Origin: Knoellia sp. p5-6-4
GTDB taxonomy: Bacteria > Actinomycetota > Actinomycetes > Actinomycetales > Dermatophilaceae
Direction of reading: 5' to 3'
Assembly: GCF_029222705.1 (NCBI RefSeq)
Contig: NZ_JARGZF010000001.1
Location: forward strand, 492,437 to 556,436
DNA length: 64,000 nt
Both the position numbers and the translations under genes were made by a program. The notes below the pieces were generated by a model. It ran no database searches and was not told the DNA's origin. It saw only the letters and a program-made list of their open reading frames with translations. Positions 24,579 through 33,158 of the stretch are shown in pieces. Position 1 is the stretch's first letter, and each line of letters begins with the position of its first letter.

Positions 24579-26942
24579 TCAGTGGGTCGCGACCGGCTCC
24601 TGCGCCGACGCGTCCTGCTCGAGGCGCGCCATGAGCCTGTCGCCCTCGACGTCGAGGTCGGGCAGCACCCGTTCCATCCAGCGCGGCATCCACCAGGCCC
24701 GCTCCCCCAGCAGCGCCATCGACGCCGGGATGACGAGCATCCGCACGAGGAACGCGTCGATGACGATGCCCGCCGCGAGCGCCAGACCGAACTGCTTGAT
24801 CATCGCGTCGTGGCTGAAGATGAAGCCGGCGAACACCGCGGTCATGATGACCGCCGCGGCGACGACGACCCGGCTGGCCTGGTCGAAGCCGTGCACCACG
24901 GCGTCGACGCCCTTGTAGCCGTGGACGTGCGCCTCGCGCATCGAGGTCACCAGGAACACCTGGTAGTCCATGGCCAGGCCGTAGAGGATGCCGGTCACCA
25001 TGATCGGCAGCATGCTGATCACCGGCCCGGGGCTGTCGATGCCGAACACGCTTCCGGCCCAACCCCATTGGAAGACCGCAGTCGTCAGGCCGAAGGTGGC
25101 GACGATGCTCAGCAGGAAGCCGAGCGTCGCCACTACCGGGATGACCAGCGAGCGGAACACCAGCGTCAGGATGACCAGTGACAGGCCCACGATGATCGCG
25201 AGGTAGACCGGCAGCACGTCGCCGAGCTTCTTCGAGATGTCGATGTTGATCGCGGTGAGGCCGGTGACCCCGAGGTCGACGCCGAACTCCTGCGCCACGG
25301 CCGAGTCGGAGGCGCGCAGGCCCTGCACAAGGTCGACGGTCACCTCGTCGTCGGGCCCGCTCTCGGGGATGACGCTGAAGATCGCGAGGTCACCGGTCGG
25401 CAGCACGCCCATCGGGGTCACGGTCTTGACGTCGTCGACGGCGCCGATGGCCCCGGCCATGGCGGCGAGGTCCTGCGGCTCAATGGCGGCGCCCGGCGTG
25501 GTCGGCTCGGCCGTCACCAGCAGCGGCGCGTTGTAGCCCTCGCCGAAGCCGCGGGTGATCGCGTCGTAGCTCTGGCGCGCGGTGGTGTCGAGGTTGGCGG
25601 ATGCCCCCGACGGCATACCGAGCGTCATCGACGCCATCGGGATGGCGGCGACGCCCATGACCGCGACGGCCGCCAGCATGACCACGACCGGGCGCCGCAC
25701 GATGCCGGTGACCACGCGGTTGGCGAGGCCGTGGTCCTCGTTGGCGGTCATCTCGGCGCGCTTGGCGCGGGCCTTCGACGACGCGATCTTCTCGCCCACC
25801 AGGCCGAGCAGCGCCGGCAGCAGGGTCAGGGCGATGAGCACCGCGAAGAGCACCGTGGCCGCGGCGACGAACGCCATCGTCGTGAGCATCGAGATGCCGA
25901 TGATGCTCAGCGACGCGAGCGCGATGACCACCGTCAGCCCGGCGAAGAACACGGCACTGCCGGCGGTGCCGACCGCCCGGGCCGCCGCCTCCCTGGCGTC
26001 GAGGCCCTGGAAGAGGATGAGCCGTCGCTGCCGGTTGACGATGAACAGCGCGTAGTCGATGCCCACGGCAAGACCGACCATGAGCGCGAGCGCCGGCGTG
26101 GTGGCCGACATCGTGAAGCTGTGCGAGAGCGCGAAGGCACCCCCGACACCCGCGGCGACCCCGACGAGTGCGGTGATGAGCGGCAGCCCCGCAGCCCGCA
26201 GCGAGCCGAGGGTCAGCACCAGCACGAGCGCGGCGATGATGAGGCCGAAGCCCTCGGTGGCGCCGACCGGCGGCTCCATCTTCTGCAGCGACTCGCTCGG
26301 CGTCGCGGTGATGCCGGCCTGCTCGACGGCGGAGTCGGCCGCCTCGACGACCCCCGCGGTGGCGTCCTCGGGCAGGTCCTGCACCTGCTCCTCCAGCTGG
26401 AACGAGAACAGCGCGACGTCACCCCGGGCGGAGACGAGTATGCCGGGCACGGGCTGCCCGCCCACGACGAGCGGCCGCGGCTGGCCGCCACCGGCGGCCG
26501 CCTGCTCGGCAGCCTGCCGGGCGGCCTGCTGCGCCGCCTCCTGCTGCGCCTTCAGCGCCGCCTGCGCCTCGGGCCCGGCCTGGGCAGCCTGCTTCGCGGC
26601 CTCCTCGGCCTGCTGCGCCGGGTTGACCACGAGGTCGTCGTCGTAGACCGCACGGGCCGCCTGGGCCAGCGCCGCCTGTCGCTCCGGGGTGTCGAGCCGC
26701 TCCCCCTCGGGCACGGTGAAGACGATGCTGCCCTGCGACCCCGACGCGGCTGGGAGCCGCTCGGCGAGGGTGTCGAGCACCCGCTGGGAGGGCGTGCCCT
26801 CGATGGTGACGCTGTCGGAGATCTTGCCGCCGCCCACCGCGAGGGTGCCGAAGACGACGCCGAGGATGACGGCCCAGGCGCCGATGAAAGCCCAGGGCTT
26901 GCTGAAGCCGAGCCGGCCGAGCCGGTGGAGGAACGTGGACAT
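24579..26942 (-). CDS. MMPL/RND-type membrane transporter
   Basis: 787 residues from the ATG at 26942. Typical MMPL architecture: helix 1 near the start (WAFIGAWAVILGVVFGTLAV), a long extracytoplasmic domain (about 50-270) with an unusual Gln/Ala coiled-coil-like stretch (about 125-180, AAKQAAQAGPEAQAALKAQQ), a first helix bundle with the GLAVGIDYALFIVNRQRR motif (Asp-Tyr), a second extracytoplasmic domain and a second bundle with GLAMDYQVFLVTSMREAH. The paired D-Y motifs are the proton-relay signature. MMPLs export lipids or drugs with the proton motive force. It follows its TetR regulator in the same direction, 50 bp apart. Confidence 0.92.
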   Translation of the reverse strand: MSTFLHRLGRLGFSKPWAFIGAWAVILGVVFGTLAVGGGKISDSVTIEGTPSQRVLDTLAERLPAASGSQGSIVFTVPEGERLDTPERQAALAQAARAVYDDDLVVNPAQQAEEAAKQAAQAGPEAQAALKAQQEAAQQAARQAAEQAAAGGGQPRPLVVGGQPVPGILVSARGDVALFSFQLEEQVQDLPEDATAGVVEAADSAVEQAGITATPSESLQKMEPPVGATEGFGLIIAALVLVLTLGSLRAAGLPLITALVGVAAGVGGAFALSHSFTMSATTPALALMVGLAVGIDYALFIVNRQRRLILFQGLDAREAAARAVGTAGSAVFFAGLTVVIALASLSIIGISMLTTMAFVAAATVLFAVLIALTLLPALLGLVGEKIASSKARAKRAEMTANEDHGLANRVVTGIVRRPVVVMLAAVAVMGVAAIPMASMTLGMPSGASANLDTTARQSYDAITRGFGEGYNAPLLVTAEPTTPGAAIEPQDLAAMAGAIGAVDDVKTVTPMGVLPTGDLAIFSVIPESGPDDEVTVDLVQGLRASDSAVAQEFGVDLGVTGLTAINIDISKKLGDVLPVYLAIIVGLSLVILTLVFRSLVIPVVATLGFLLSIVATFGLTTAVFQWGWAGSVFGIDSPGPVISMLPIMVTGILYGLAMDYQVFLVTSMREAHVHGYKGVDAVVHGFDQASRVVVAAAVIMTAVFAGFIFSHDAMIKQFGLALAAGIVIDAFLVRMLVIPASMALLGERAWWMPRWMERVLPDLDVEGDRLMARLEQDASAQEPVATH

Positions 26943-26992
26943 CGTTGGTGTGCTGCTCTTCTCGTGGAGGGTGGAGGTCGCGGTGGTGGGTG

Positions 26993-27619
26993 TCAGAAGC
27001 CGTCGCGGAGGTGCGCGAAGGTGGTCGCGAGGAACGCGTCGACGTCGAGCGAGGCTGCCTGCTTGCGCTCGCCCGGCAGGCGGAGGGTGAACGGTCCGTC
27101 GAGCACCGCCGACAGCGCGCCGTAGAGGGCGCCGACGAGCAGGTGCACGTAGAGCGCGTAGTAGCGCTCGCCCGCCCGCTCCGACACCACGTCGAGGGCG
27201 ACCTGGCGGATGGTGCGCTGGACCTCGAGGAACCACGGGTCAAGGCTCGGGTGCGCCTCGGCCAGCGCCTGGACGCTGCGGATCGTCTCGAGCATCGGGC
27301 CGGAGAGCTGCTGCCGGGCAACCCCGGACAGCCAGTCGAGCAGCGGCGCGTCGGCGGGCACATCAGGCAGCTGCCCGACCCCCTCGCGCACCACCTCGAG
27401 GATGACCGCCGCCACGGCTTCCTCCTTGCAGGAGTAGTGGTTGGCGAAGGTGCGGCGGGAGTAGCCCGCCCGGGCGGCGACGTCGTCGATGGTGAACCCG
27501 TCGACGCCGCGCTCGCTCGCCAGCGCGAAGGCTGCCTCGGAGAGGGCCCGGGCGGTCGCGGCTCGCTTGGCGTCGCGGAGGCTGGGCTCGGTCACGCGGT
27601 CGGTTGCCCGGTCGGTCAC
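26993..27619 (-). CDS. TetR-family regulator of the MMPL operon
   Basis: 208 residues from the GTG at 27619, taken as leaderless: CATGCT lies exactly 6 nt upstream; the frame extends further only through a TTG. TetR DNA-binding region at about 15-60: ARALSEAAFALASERGVDGF, TIDDVAARAGYSRRTFANHYSCKEE. The C-terminal helical ligand domain is about 130 residues. A perfect 15-bp palindrome at 27641-27655 overlaps the -35 position of this promoter, consistent with autorepression. The next gene on the strand is the MMPL exporter, the classic target. Confidence 0.88.
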   Translation of the reverse strand: MTDRATDRVTEPSLRDAKRAATARALSEAAFALASERGVDGFTIDDVAARAGYSRRTFANHYSCKEEAVAAVILEVVREGVGQLPDVPADAPLLDWLSGVARQQLSGPMLETIRSVQALAEAHPSLDPWFLEVQRTIRQVALDVVSERAGERYYALYVHLLVGALYGALSAVLDGPFTLRLPGERKQAASLDVDAFLATTFAHLRDGF

Positions 27620-27640
27620 CGGGCCAGCATGCGCCACTGA

Positions 27641-27655
27641 TTGCCCATTGGGCAA
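27641..27655. promoter_or_regulatory. TetR operator, palindrome TTGCCCA-T-TGGGCAA
   Basis: A perfect 7-1-7 inverted repeat at -22 to -36 relative to the leaderless GTG of the TetR gene. It lies in the gap shared with the divergent Tat-exported protein (start 27806), so binding could control both directions. Confidence 0.7.
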
Positions 27656-27805
27656 GTTTGCTCTTCAGGCAGCGAGTGTGGCGGCCCGTCAACCCGACGT
27701 ATGGCCCTCCCCGAGGGCATAGGACGGATGGGGGTGTGCGCCCGCACGCAGCGGGCGAAACATGCGGAAGGAGCAGGGGAACCAGACCTGAAGCAGGAGG
27801 TTCTC

Positions 27806-28261
27806 ATGGGCGAGATCACGATCAACCGGCGCCAGGCAGTACGCGCAGCAGCGGGTGTGGCAGCCGGAGGCCTGCTCGTCACCAGCGCGGGCGTCGGAGC
27901 GGCATCAGCCGCCAGCAACGGCCTGGTCGGCAGCTGGCTCGTCACCATCACGGATGACGAGAGCGGCGACGAAGGCCTGGTCGTCGCCAGCTTCGTCGAC
28001 GGCGGCGTCTTCATCAGCAACGACGTCCGGCCCGCCGGCGGCGTCGGCACCGGCTCCTGGGAGGACAAGGGAGACGACAAGTTCAAGGTCACCTTCTGGG
28101 TCGGCCACCCCGCCGAGGACCACTCCATCAAGGTGGAGGTCTGGGGCAAGCTGGACGGCGACGAGATCTCCGGGCGGTACGAGGGCACGGTCTACGACTC
28201 CGACGGCGAGGAGGTCGACTCGTTCAAGGGCACCTTCACCGGCGAGCCCCTCGAGGCGTGA
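27806..28261 (+). CDS. Tat-exported hypothetical beta-barrel-like protein, copy 1
   Basis: 151 residues from the ATG at 27806 (AGGAGG 5 nt upstream). A twin-arginine signal opens it (ITINRRQAVRAAAGVAAGGL), with a likely cleavage after GAASA (about 35). The mature part of about 116 residues is acidic and strand-rich: GLVGSWLV, GGVFISNDVRPAGGVGTGSW, WEDKGDDKFKVTFWV, VEVWGKLDGDEISGRYEGTV and a final FKGTFTGEPLEA. The alternation suggests a small lipocalin- or allene-oxide-cyclase-like barrel, but I do not recognise a family. Its near-twin follows 51 bp downstream. Tat export implies folding, possibly with cofactor, before secretion. Confidence 0.82.
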   Translation: MGEITINRRQAVRAAAGVAAGGLLVTSAGVGAASAASNGLVGSWLVTITDDESGDEGLVVASFVDGGVFISNDVRPAGGVGTGSWEDKGDDKFKVTFWVGHPAEDHSIKVEVWGKLDGDEISGRYEGTVYDSDGEEVDSFKGTFTGEPLEA

Positions 28262-28312
28262 CGTCAACCCTTCACAGCGGGTCCAACTACCGCAACGCGC
28301 AAGGAGATTCGC

Positions 28313-28768
28313 ATGAGTGAGATCACCATCAACCGGCGGCAGGCCGTACGCGCCGCGGCGGGCGTCGCCGCCGGTGGGCTTCTCGTCACCGGAGCAGGCG
28401 TGAGCGCCGCGCCGGCGAACAGCAGCAACGGCCTGGTCGGCAGCTGGCTGGTTCACCACGAGGACGAGAACGGCGAGAAGGGCATCGGCGTCGCCAGCCT
28501 CATCGACGGAGGCGTGTTCCTGACCAACGACGTCCGCCCAGCGGGAGGCGTCGGCACCGGCTCCTGGGAGGACAAGGGCGACGACAAGTTCAAGGCCACC
28601 TCGTGGGTCGGCTACCCCGCTGACGACACCTCGGCCAAGATCGAGGTCTGGGGCAAGCTGAAGGACGACAAGGTCTCGGGCCGGTTCGAGGTCACCGTCT
28701 ACGACTCCGACGGCGAGGAGACCGACACGGTCACGGGCACCTTCACGGCCGAGCGTCTCGAGGCGTGA
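28313..28768 (+). CDS. Tat-exported hypothetical beta-barrel-like protein, copy 2
   Basis: 151 residues, the same length as copy 1, with a nearly identical twin-arginine signal (ITINRRQAVRAAAGVAAGGL) and the same strand order: GLVGSWLV, GGVFLTNDVRPAGGVGTGSW, WEDKGDDKFKATSWVGYPA, VEVWGKL-like IEVWGKLKDDKVSGRFEVTV and GTFTAERLEA. Preceded by AAGGAG. Differences concentrate in the segment after SWLV (HHEDENGEKGIGV versus TITDDESGDEGLVV). The tandem copies must come from a duplication and are probably co-transcribed from the promoter facing the TetR gene. Function unknown. Confidence 0.82.
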   Translation: MSEITINRRQAVRAAAGVAAGGLLVTGAGVSAAPANSSNGLVGSWLVHHEDENGEKGIGVASLIDGGVFLTNDVRPAGGVGTGSWEDKGDDKFKATSWVGYPADDTSAKIEVWGKLKDDKVSGRFEVTVYDSDGEETDTVTGTFTAERLEA

Positions 28769-28772
28769 GCCC

Positions 28773-28833
28773 CTGAGTCGGTCCGGGAAGCACCACGGTC
28801 CACGACTCTGCCACTGCTTCCCGGGCCCCTCAG
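28773..28833. terminator. hairpin terminator between converging genes
   Basis: CCGGGAAGCA (28783-28792) pairs with TGCTTCCCGG (28815-28824), and CTGAG/CTCAG (28773-28777/28829-28833) closes outside it. It lies between the second Tat protein (ends 28768) and the LLM oxidoreductase (ends 28856). Confidence 0.7.
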
Positions 28834-28855
28834 AGCTAGCGAGCAACCAGCTTGT

Positions 28856-29746
28856 TCACGGCTGCGGTGAGCGGTCAGCTCTCCCCCCGGGGCGCCTGCG
28901 CTCCGCCTCGACCAGCTCGCGCACCTCGGGCGCCACCTCCTCGCCGAACCGTCGGACCATCCGCGGGTCGTCGCCGGCCAGGATGAACGCCGACACGCCG
29001 TAGCCCAGCGCGAGCTCGGACAGGAAGCCTGGGTCCGCCTCTCGGGGCCCGATGTTGAGCAGTCGTCGCACCGCCGCCGGGTCGCGGCCCGCGGCGGTGG
29101 CGGCCTCGTCGATCACGGCGTTGGCCGTGCCGATCGCCGCCACCCCGTCGAGGCGCGACAGGCTGGGCAGCCAGCCATCCGCGCGCCGACCCACCAGTCG
29201 GAGCATGCGCGGCCTGAGCGCCCCGACCCAGATGGGGATGTCGTGGGCCGGCGCGGGGCCCCGCTTGGCGCCCACCACCCGGTGGTGGCGGCCCTCGACC
29301 CGCACTCCCCCACGCGTCCCGGTGTCCCACACGGCGCGGATGACCTCGATCGCCTCCGCCAGCGCCTCCACCGCCTCGCCCGGGGTGTGCCGCGTGCCGC
29401 CCATGGCCTCGATGGCGTCCCAGAACGCACCGGCGCCCAGGGCGAGGTCGACCCGGCCGCCGCTCAGCAGGTCGAGGCTCGCGGCGGCCCGGGCGAGCAC
29501 CGCCGGGGGGCGCAGCGGAAGGTTGATGACGTTGGCGGACAGGCGGATTCGCGAGGTGCGGGCCGCGGCATACGACATCAACGTCCAGGTGTCGAGGAAC
29601 GCCGGCTGGTAGGGGTGGTCCTGGAACGTCGCGAGGTCGAGACCCGCCTGCTCGCTGGCCTGCGCGAGCAGCACCGCCTGCTGCGGCTGCCCGGCGGTCG
29701 GCGTGATGAAGCTGCCGAACAGCAGGTCGTGCCCGTAGTCGCCCAC
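28856..29746 (-). CDS. LLM-class flavin-dependent oxidoreductase
   Basis: 296 residues from the GTG at 29746, behind GGGAGG. Luciferase-like monooxygenase fold: LLFGSFITP start, GLDLATFQDHPYQPAFLDTW, SRIRLSANVINLPLRPPAVL, then GGRVDLALGAGAFWDAIEAM, DIPIWVGALRPRMLRLVGR and ADGWLPS. This is the pattern of F420- or FMN-dependent LLM enzymes of actinobacteria; which flavin is not decidable by eye. Cytoplasmic; substrate unknown. It stands alone on its strand. Confidence 0.88.
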   Translation of the reverse strand: MGDYGHDLLFGSFITPTAGQPQQAVLLAQASEQAGLDLATFQDHPYQPAFLDTWTLMSYAAARTSRIRLSANVINLPLRPPAVLARAAASLDLLSGGRVDLALGAGAFWDAIEAMGGTRHTPGEAVEALAEAIEVIRAVWDTGTRGGVRVEGRHHRVVGAKRGPAPAHDIPIWVGALRPRMLRLVGRRADGWLPSLSRLDGVAAIGTANAVIDEAATAAGRDPAAVRRLLNIGPREADPGFLSELALGYGVSAFILAGDDPRMVRRFGEEVAPEVRELVEAERRRPGGRADRSPQP

Positions 29747-29949
29747 GTGTCCACCTCCCTGTCGTCGTCCATCCAGGACGTTGGGGTCCAACGACCCCTC
29801 GCCTCCACAGCATTCCCTCCATAGCCTGAGCAGGCGCGGAGAGGGACACCGCGCTCGGCTGTCCCGACCACCGTGCCGCCGGCCCCTGGCCCGTTGGCAA
29901 CCCGGCGTGCCACCCGTGGGTGTCGGTGCCCTCCGACATCATGGGTGGC

Positions 29950-31080
29950 ATGGACCGCACGAGGGCGCTCCGCCAGCGGCTGGCCACCCAGCGCCTCAGC
30001 TCGGCGCCGCTGCCCCGGGCCGCCGACGTCGTGCGTCTGCTCACCTGCGTGCAGTCGCAGGAGCGCGACCACGCGTTCTTCTCCCTCGCCCTGAGGTCGA
30101 GGGCTGCGACGTATGCCGCGGTGCGGGCGGAGTACGACAGCGGCGCCTTCCTGCGCACCCACCTCCTGCGGCCGACCTGGCACTTCGTGCTGCCCGAGGA
30201 CCTGCGCTGGGTGCTGACGGCGACCTCGGAGCGGGTGATCAGGAGCATGGCCGGCCGGCACGCCCAGGTGGGGCTCGACGACTCGCGCCACGTGGGACGG
30301 TCGCTCGACGCGCTCACCGAGCTCCTGTCCGGCCGCCACTTCGCCACCCGCCCGGAGGTCACCGCCGAGTTCGAGCGCCGGGGCGGCCTGCCCGCCAGGG
30401 GCGAGCAGCTCGGCCACCTGCTCCTGCTCGCCGAGCTGAGGGGGCTGGTCTGCTCCGGCCCGATGCGCGGGGTGCACCACACCTACGCGCTCGTCGACGA
30501 GGTCGTGCCCCCGCAGGCCGAGGTGGAGCGCGAGGAGGCACTGGCCCTGCTGGCGCGACGCTTCTTCGCCGGCCACGGCCCGGCCGGCGTCAAGGACTTC
30601 ACCCGGTGGGCCACGCTGACCATCGCCGACGCGACCACCGCCATCGCGGCGGCCGGCGACACCCTGGAGCAGGTGGACGTCGACGGTGTCCCGCACTGGT
30701 TCGACCCCGCGGTGCCGCGCCGCACCAAGGGCGGGCGCGCGGCATACCTCCTGCCCGTCTACGACGAGGTGGCGCTCACCTACCCGGCCACCGGCTTCCC
30801 GGCCCTGGACGGACACCCGAGCCCCGGCGGGGTCGACCCGTTCTGGGCGCCGGTGGTCGTCGACGGCACGGACGTCGGCCTGTGGAAGCGCACGGTCGGC
30901 AACGGCACCGTCGCCGTCGAGACCCGGCTGGCGCCGGCGACCACCGCCGAGCAGCGCGCCCTGGTGCGGTCGGCGGCCGAGCGGCTGGCAGCCTTCCTCG
31001 AACGCGAGCTGGTCTACACCGAGGCCGAGGGTCGGCCGAGGCTGTGGCGGGAGGGCCGGGGACAGCCCGCCTCCCGGTGA
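29950..31080 (+). CDS. winged-helix DNA-binding domain protein (HTH_42/AlkZ-like)
   Basis: 376 residues from the ATG at 29950; CATCAT ends 7 nt upstream, fitting a leaderless start. The family landmarks are RLATQRLSSAPLPRAADVVR followed by LLTCVQSQERDHAFFSLALR, the RTHLLRPTWHFVLPEDLRW segment, and ARRFFAGHGPAGVKDFTRWA, with a LLPVYDEVALTY strand late. Pfam HTH_42 proteins include AlkZ/AlkX glycosylases that unhook crosslinks; the AlkZ catalytic QxQ pattern is approximated here by the VQSQE residues at about 46-50. DNA-repair activity is therefore a reasonable inference, not proven. Its stop lies inside the palindrome at 31074. Confidence 0.8.
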   Translation: MDRTRALRQRLATQRLSSAPLPRAADVVRLLTCVQSQERDHAFFSLALRSRAATYAAVRAEYDSGAFLRTHLLRPTWHFVLPEDLRWVLTATSERVIRSMAGRHAQVGLDDSRHVGRSLDALTELLSGRHFATRPEVTAEFERRGGLPARGEQLGHLLLLAELRGLVCSGPMRGVHHTYALVDEVVPPQAEVEREEALALLARRFFAGHGPAGVKDFTRWATLTIADATTAIAAAGDTLEQVDVDGVPHWFDPAVPRRTKGGRAAYLLPVYDEVALTYPATGFPALDGHPSPGGVDPFWAPVVVDGTDVGLWKRTVGNGTVAVETRLAPATTAEQRALVRSAAERLAAFLERELVYTEAEGRPRLWREGRGQPASR

Positions 31081-31101
31081 GCCCCCCCGGGGGCTCACCG
31101 G
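31074..31101. terminator. palindrome containing both stop codons of converging genes
   Basis: CCGGTGAGCCCCC (31074-31086) and its exact complement (31089-31101) around a 2-nt centre. The TGA of the winged-helix gene (31078-31080) is in one arm and the minus-strand TGA of the MEDS-HATPase gene (31095-31097) in the other, so one hairpin would end both transcripts. Confidence 0.75.
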
Positions 31102-32039
31102 TGTGAGAAGAAGAGCCGGATGGCCGTGCCGGGCCCGTGCGGTCGCACCACGGCGTCGTCGGCCAACGTTCGGGCCATCCAGAGGCCGCGACCGCCCAGC
31201 TCCTCGGCCGGGGGTGGCACGTAGCCGGCGGTGGTCTGGTGCATGCCGGGGCCGTCGTCGCTGACCTCCCACACCATGGCCACCCCGTCGCGCCAGTGGC
31301 TGACCTCGGCGGCACCGGCGGCACGCACGGCGTTGGACACCAGCTCGTTGACCGCCAGCAGCACGTCGTCCTGCAGCCCTTCGGGGGCCCAGCCGGACAG
31401 GGCCGACGAGACCAGCGCCCGGGCCTGCGCGGCTGCGGTCACCGTGTGGCGCTCCCGGCGCTGGGGCGCAGGCCCCCACGACGGCTCGACCCTGCGCAGG
31501 AACTCCTCGGTCGGGACGTAGGACGGGGAGGCCAGGGCCTGTGTGCCGTCCCACACCAGCGGGTGCACGCACAACCCCTCCTCCAGCAGCGATGGGGGGA
31601 CGCTGCGGCGGTCGTGCAGGCAGAGGATCTGGCAGGGGTGGTCGGCGAAGACCTCGTTGACCACCGCGTCGTAGCGGCTCCAGACCGCACCCCAGGGGTG
31701 GGCCATCCAGGTGGGCTCGGCCACCACGCGGCACGGCCGGCCGGTCCCCAGGAGGGGTCGCAGGACGTCGCGGTACCACCCCATGGTCTGCGACCCGCCG
31801 ACCCACACGTCGTCGGCGTTGACGAAGAGCGCGAAGTCCTTGACGCCCGCACCGAAGTGGTCCAGCAGCACCGACCTCGTCCGGGTCCCGGCGACCACGA
31901 GCACCGGCTGGTCCGCCCGGAGCCCCGCCTCCACGAAGGGCAGGAGCCGGTCGCGCAGCTCGTCGTCGCCGGCATACGGCAGCAGTGCGTGGGCAAGCCG
32001 GTCGCCGGACCAGGCAGAGGCACTGGTGGCCGCCGTCAT
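31095..32039 (-). CDS. MEDS-HATPase anti-sigma-type regulator (RsbA-like), copy B
   Basis: 314 residues. An N-terminal MEDS sensory domain (about 10-165: HALLPYAGDDELRDRLLPFV, VLVVAGTRTRSVLLDHFG, ILCLHDRRSVP) is joined by a linker (EEFLRRVEPSW) to a C-terminal HATPase_c_2 kinase domain (about 205-314) with the N box NELVSNAVRAAG, G1 box DDGPGMH and G2 box GGRGLWMARTLADD. This is the RsbA-family arrangement: a sensor fused to an anti-sigma serine kinase. It is the last of three consecutive MEDS genes and a diverged paralogue of the gene 148 bp upstream. Confidence 0.87.
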   Translation of the reverse strand: MTAATSASAWSGDRLAHALLPYAGDDELRDRLLPFVEAGLRADQPVLVVAGTRTRSVLLDHFGAGVKDFALFVNADDVWVGGSQTMGWYRDVLRPLLGTGRPCRVVAEPTWMAHPWGAVWSRYDAVVNEVFADHPCQILCLHDRRSVPPSLLEEGLCVHPLVWDGTQALASPSYVPTEEFLRRVEPSWGPAPQRRERHTVTAAAQARALVSSALSGWAPEGLQDDVLLAVNELVSNAVRAAGAAEVSHWRDGVAMVWEVSDDGPGMHQTTAGYVPPPAEELGGRGLWMARTLADDAVVRPHGPGTAIRLFFSHR

Positions 32040-32186
32040 AGCGCACCCGCCCCCTTCGTGCTCTGCCTGCTCCCTGTGCTGTGAGCGCCCCCCGGGCAGC
32101 GCCTTCGACGGAGTCTAGGTGGTGCTGCGACAGATGTCCTCGTGCGATGTGCACCAATTGTCAGCGACGCGCGGTGCCCCGTGACC

Positions 32187-33158
32187 TCAGACGCCGACGA
32201 CCTGTCGTTCCGCGACCTTGGAGGTGGCGAAGGAGAGCCGGATCGCTGTCCCGGGGCCGTGGGGCCGCACCTGCACCTCGTCGGCCAGGCTCCGAGCCAG
32301 CCACAGCCCACGGCCCCCGTCGAGGTCCAGGGACGGTGGCGCGTAGCCGGCTGAGGCGTTGTGCAAGCCGGGCCCGGAGTCCGCCACCTCCCACACCTGC
32401 GTGCCGTCGTCGGCCCAGGTGCTCACCTCCGCCCGGCCGGCCGCCCGCAGCGCGTTGGCCACGAGCTCGCTCACCGCGAGGGCCACGTCGTCCGCCCGTT
32501 CCGCGGCTGAACCGCCGATGCGCTCCCGCACGAAGCGGCGTGCTGCCGCACAGTCCGTGACGTCGGTGCGGTCCACGTGCTCGGGCCGGGCCGTCCACGC
32601 AGGCTCCACGGACCGCAGGAAGGCCTCTGTGGGCTCGTAGTGCGGCGACGCGACGACGTCGGAGCCGTCCCAGACGAGCGGGTGGGCCCGGAGCTGGTTC
32701 TCGACCAGGTGGTCCGGGACGCGGGTGCGGTCGTGCAGGCACAGGCTGTAGTAGGGGTAGGCCGCGAACGCGTCGTTGGCGACGGCCTCGAACCGGCTCC
32801 ACGCCTCGCCGCCGCGCGCCGTGAGCCAGGTGGGCTCCCCCACCAGACGCCACGGCCGGCCCGCCTCCAGCAGCGGCCGCATGCTCTCGTGGTAGGCCGC
32901 CAGGGTCTGTTGTCCGCTGCCCTGCCAGAAGGCCGCCGAGTCGGCGAAGACCGCCAGCTCCTCGACGGCCGAACCCAGCCGTGCGGCCAGCGCATCACGC
33001 ACGAGCGGGCTGGCCACCACGATGGTCGCCTCCTCCCGCTCGAGGCCCTCCTCGACGAAGGGGACGACCCGCTCGAGCACCTCGCCGGCCCCGTCGTAGA
33101 GGAACGCCTCGTGGGCGAACGCCTCACCGGTCCACCCGCCGACCGTCCTCGCGCTCAC
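32187..33158 (-). CDS. MEDS-HATPase anti-sigma-type regulator (RsbA-like), copy A
   Basis: 323 residues with the same plan as its downstream neighbour: MEDS domain (about 10-170: EAFLYDGAGEVLERVVPFVE, TIVVASPLVRDALAARLG, SLCLHDRTRVPDHLV), linker EAFLRSVEPAW, and HATPase domain (about 210-310) with SELVANALRAAG, DSGPGLHN and GGRGLWLARSLADE. ATG at 33158 overlaps the stop of the MEDS-STAS gene by 4 bases, so translation is coupled. Together the products resemble an anti-sigma kinase and its STAS antagonist. The sigma factor is not in the immediate vicinity. Confidence 0.87.
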   Translation of the reverse strand: MSARTVGGWTGEAFAHEAFLYDGAGEVLERVVPFVEEGLEREEATIVVASPLVRDALAARLGSAVEELAVFADSAAFWQGSGQQTLAAYHESMRPLLEAGRPWRLVGEPTWLTARGGEAWSRFEAVANDAFAAYPYYSLCLHDRTRVPDHLVENQLRAHPLVWDGSDVVASPHYEPTEAFLRSVEPAWTARPEHVDRTDVTDCAAARRFVRERIGGSAAERADDVALAVSELVANALRAAGRAEVSTWADDGTQVWEVADSGPGLHNASAGYAPPSLDLDGGRGLWLARSLADEVQVRPHGPGTAIRLSFATSKVAERQVVGV

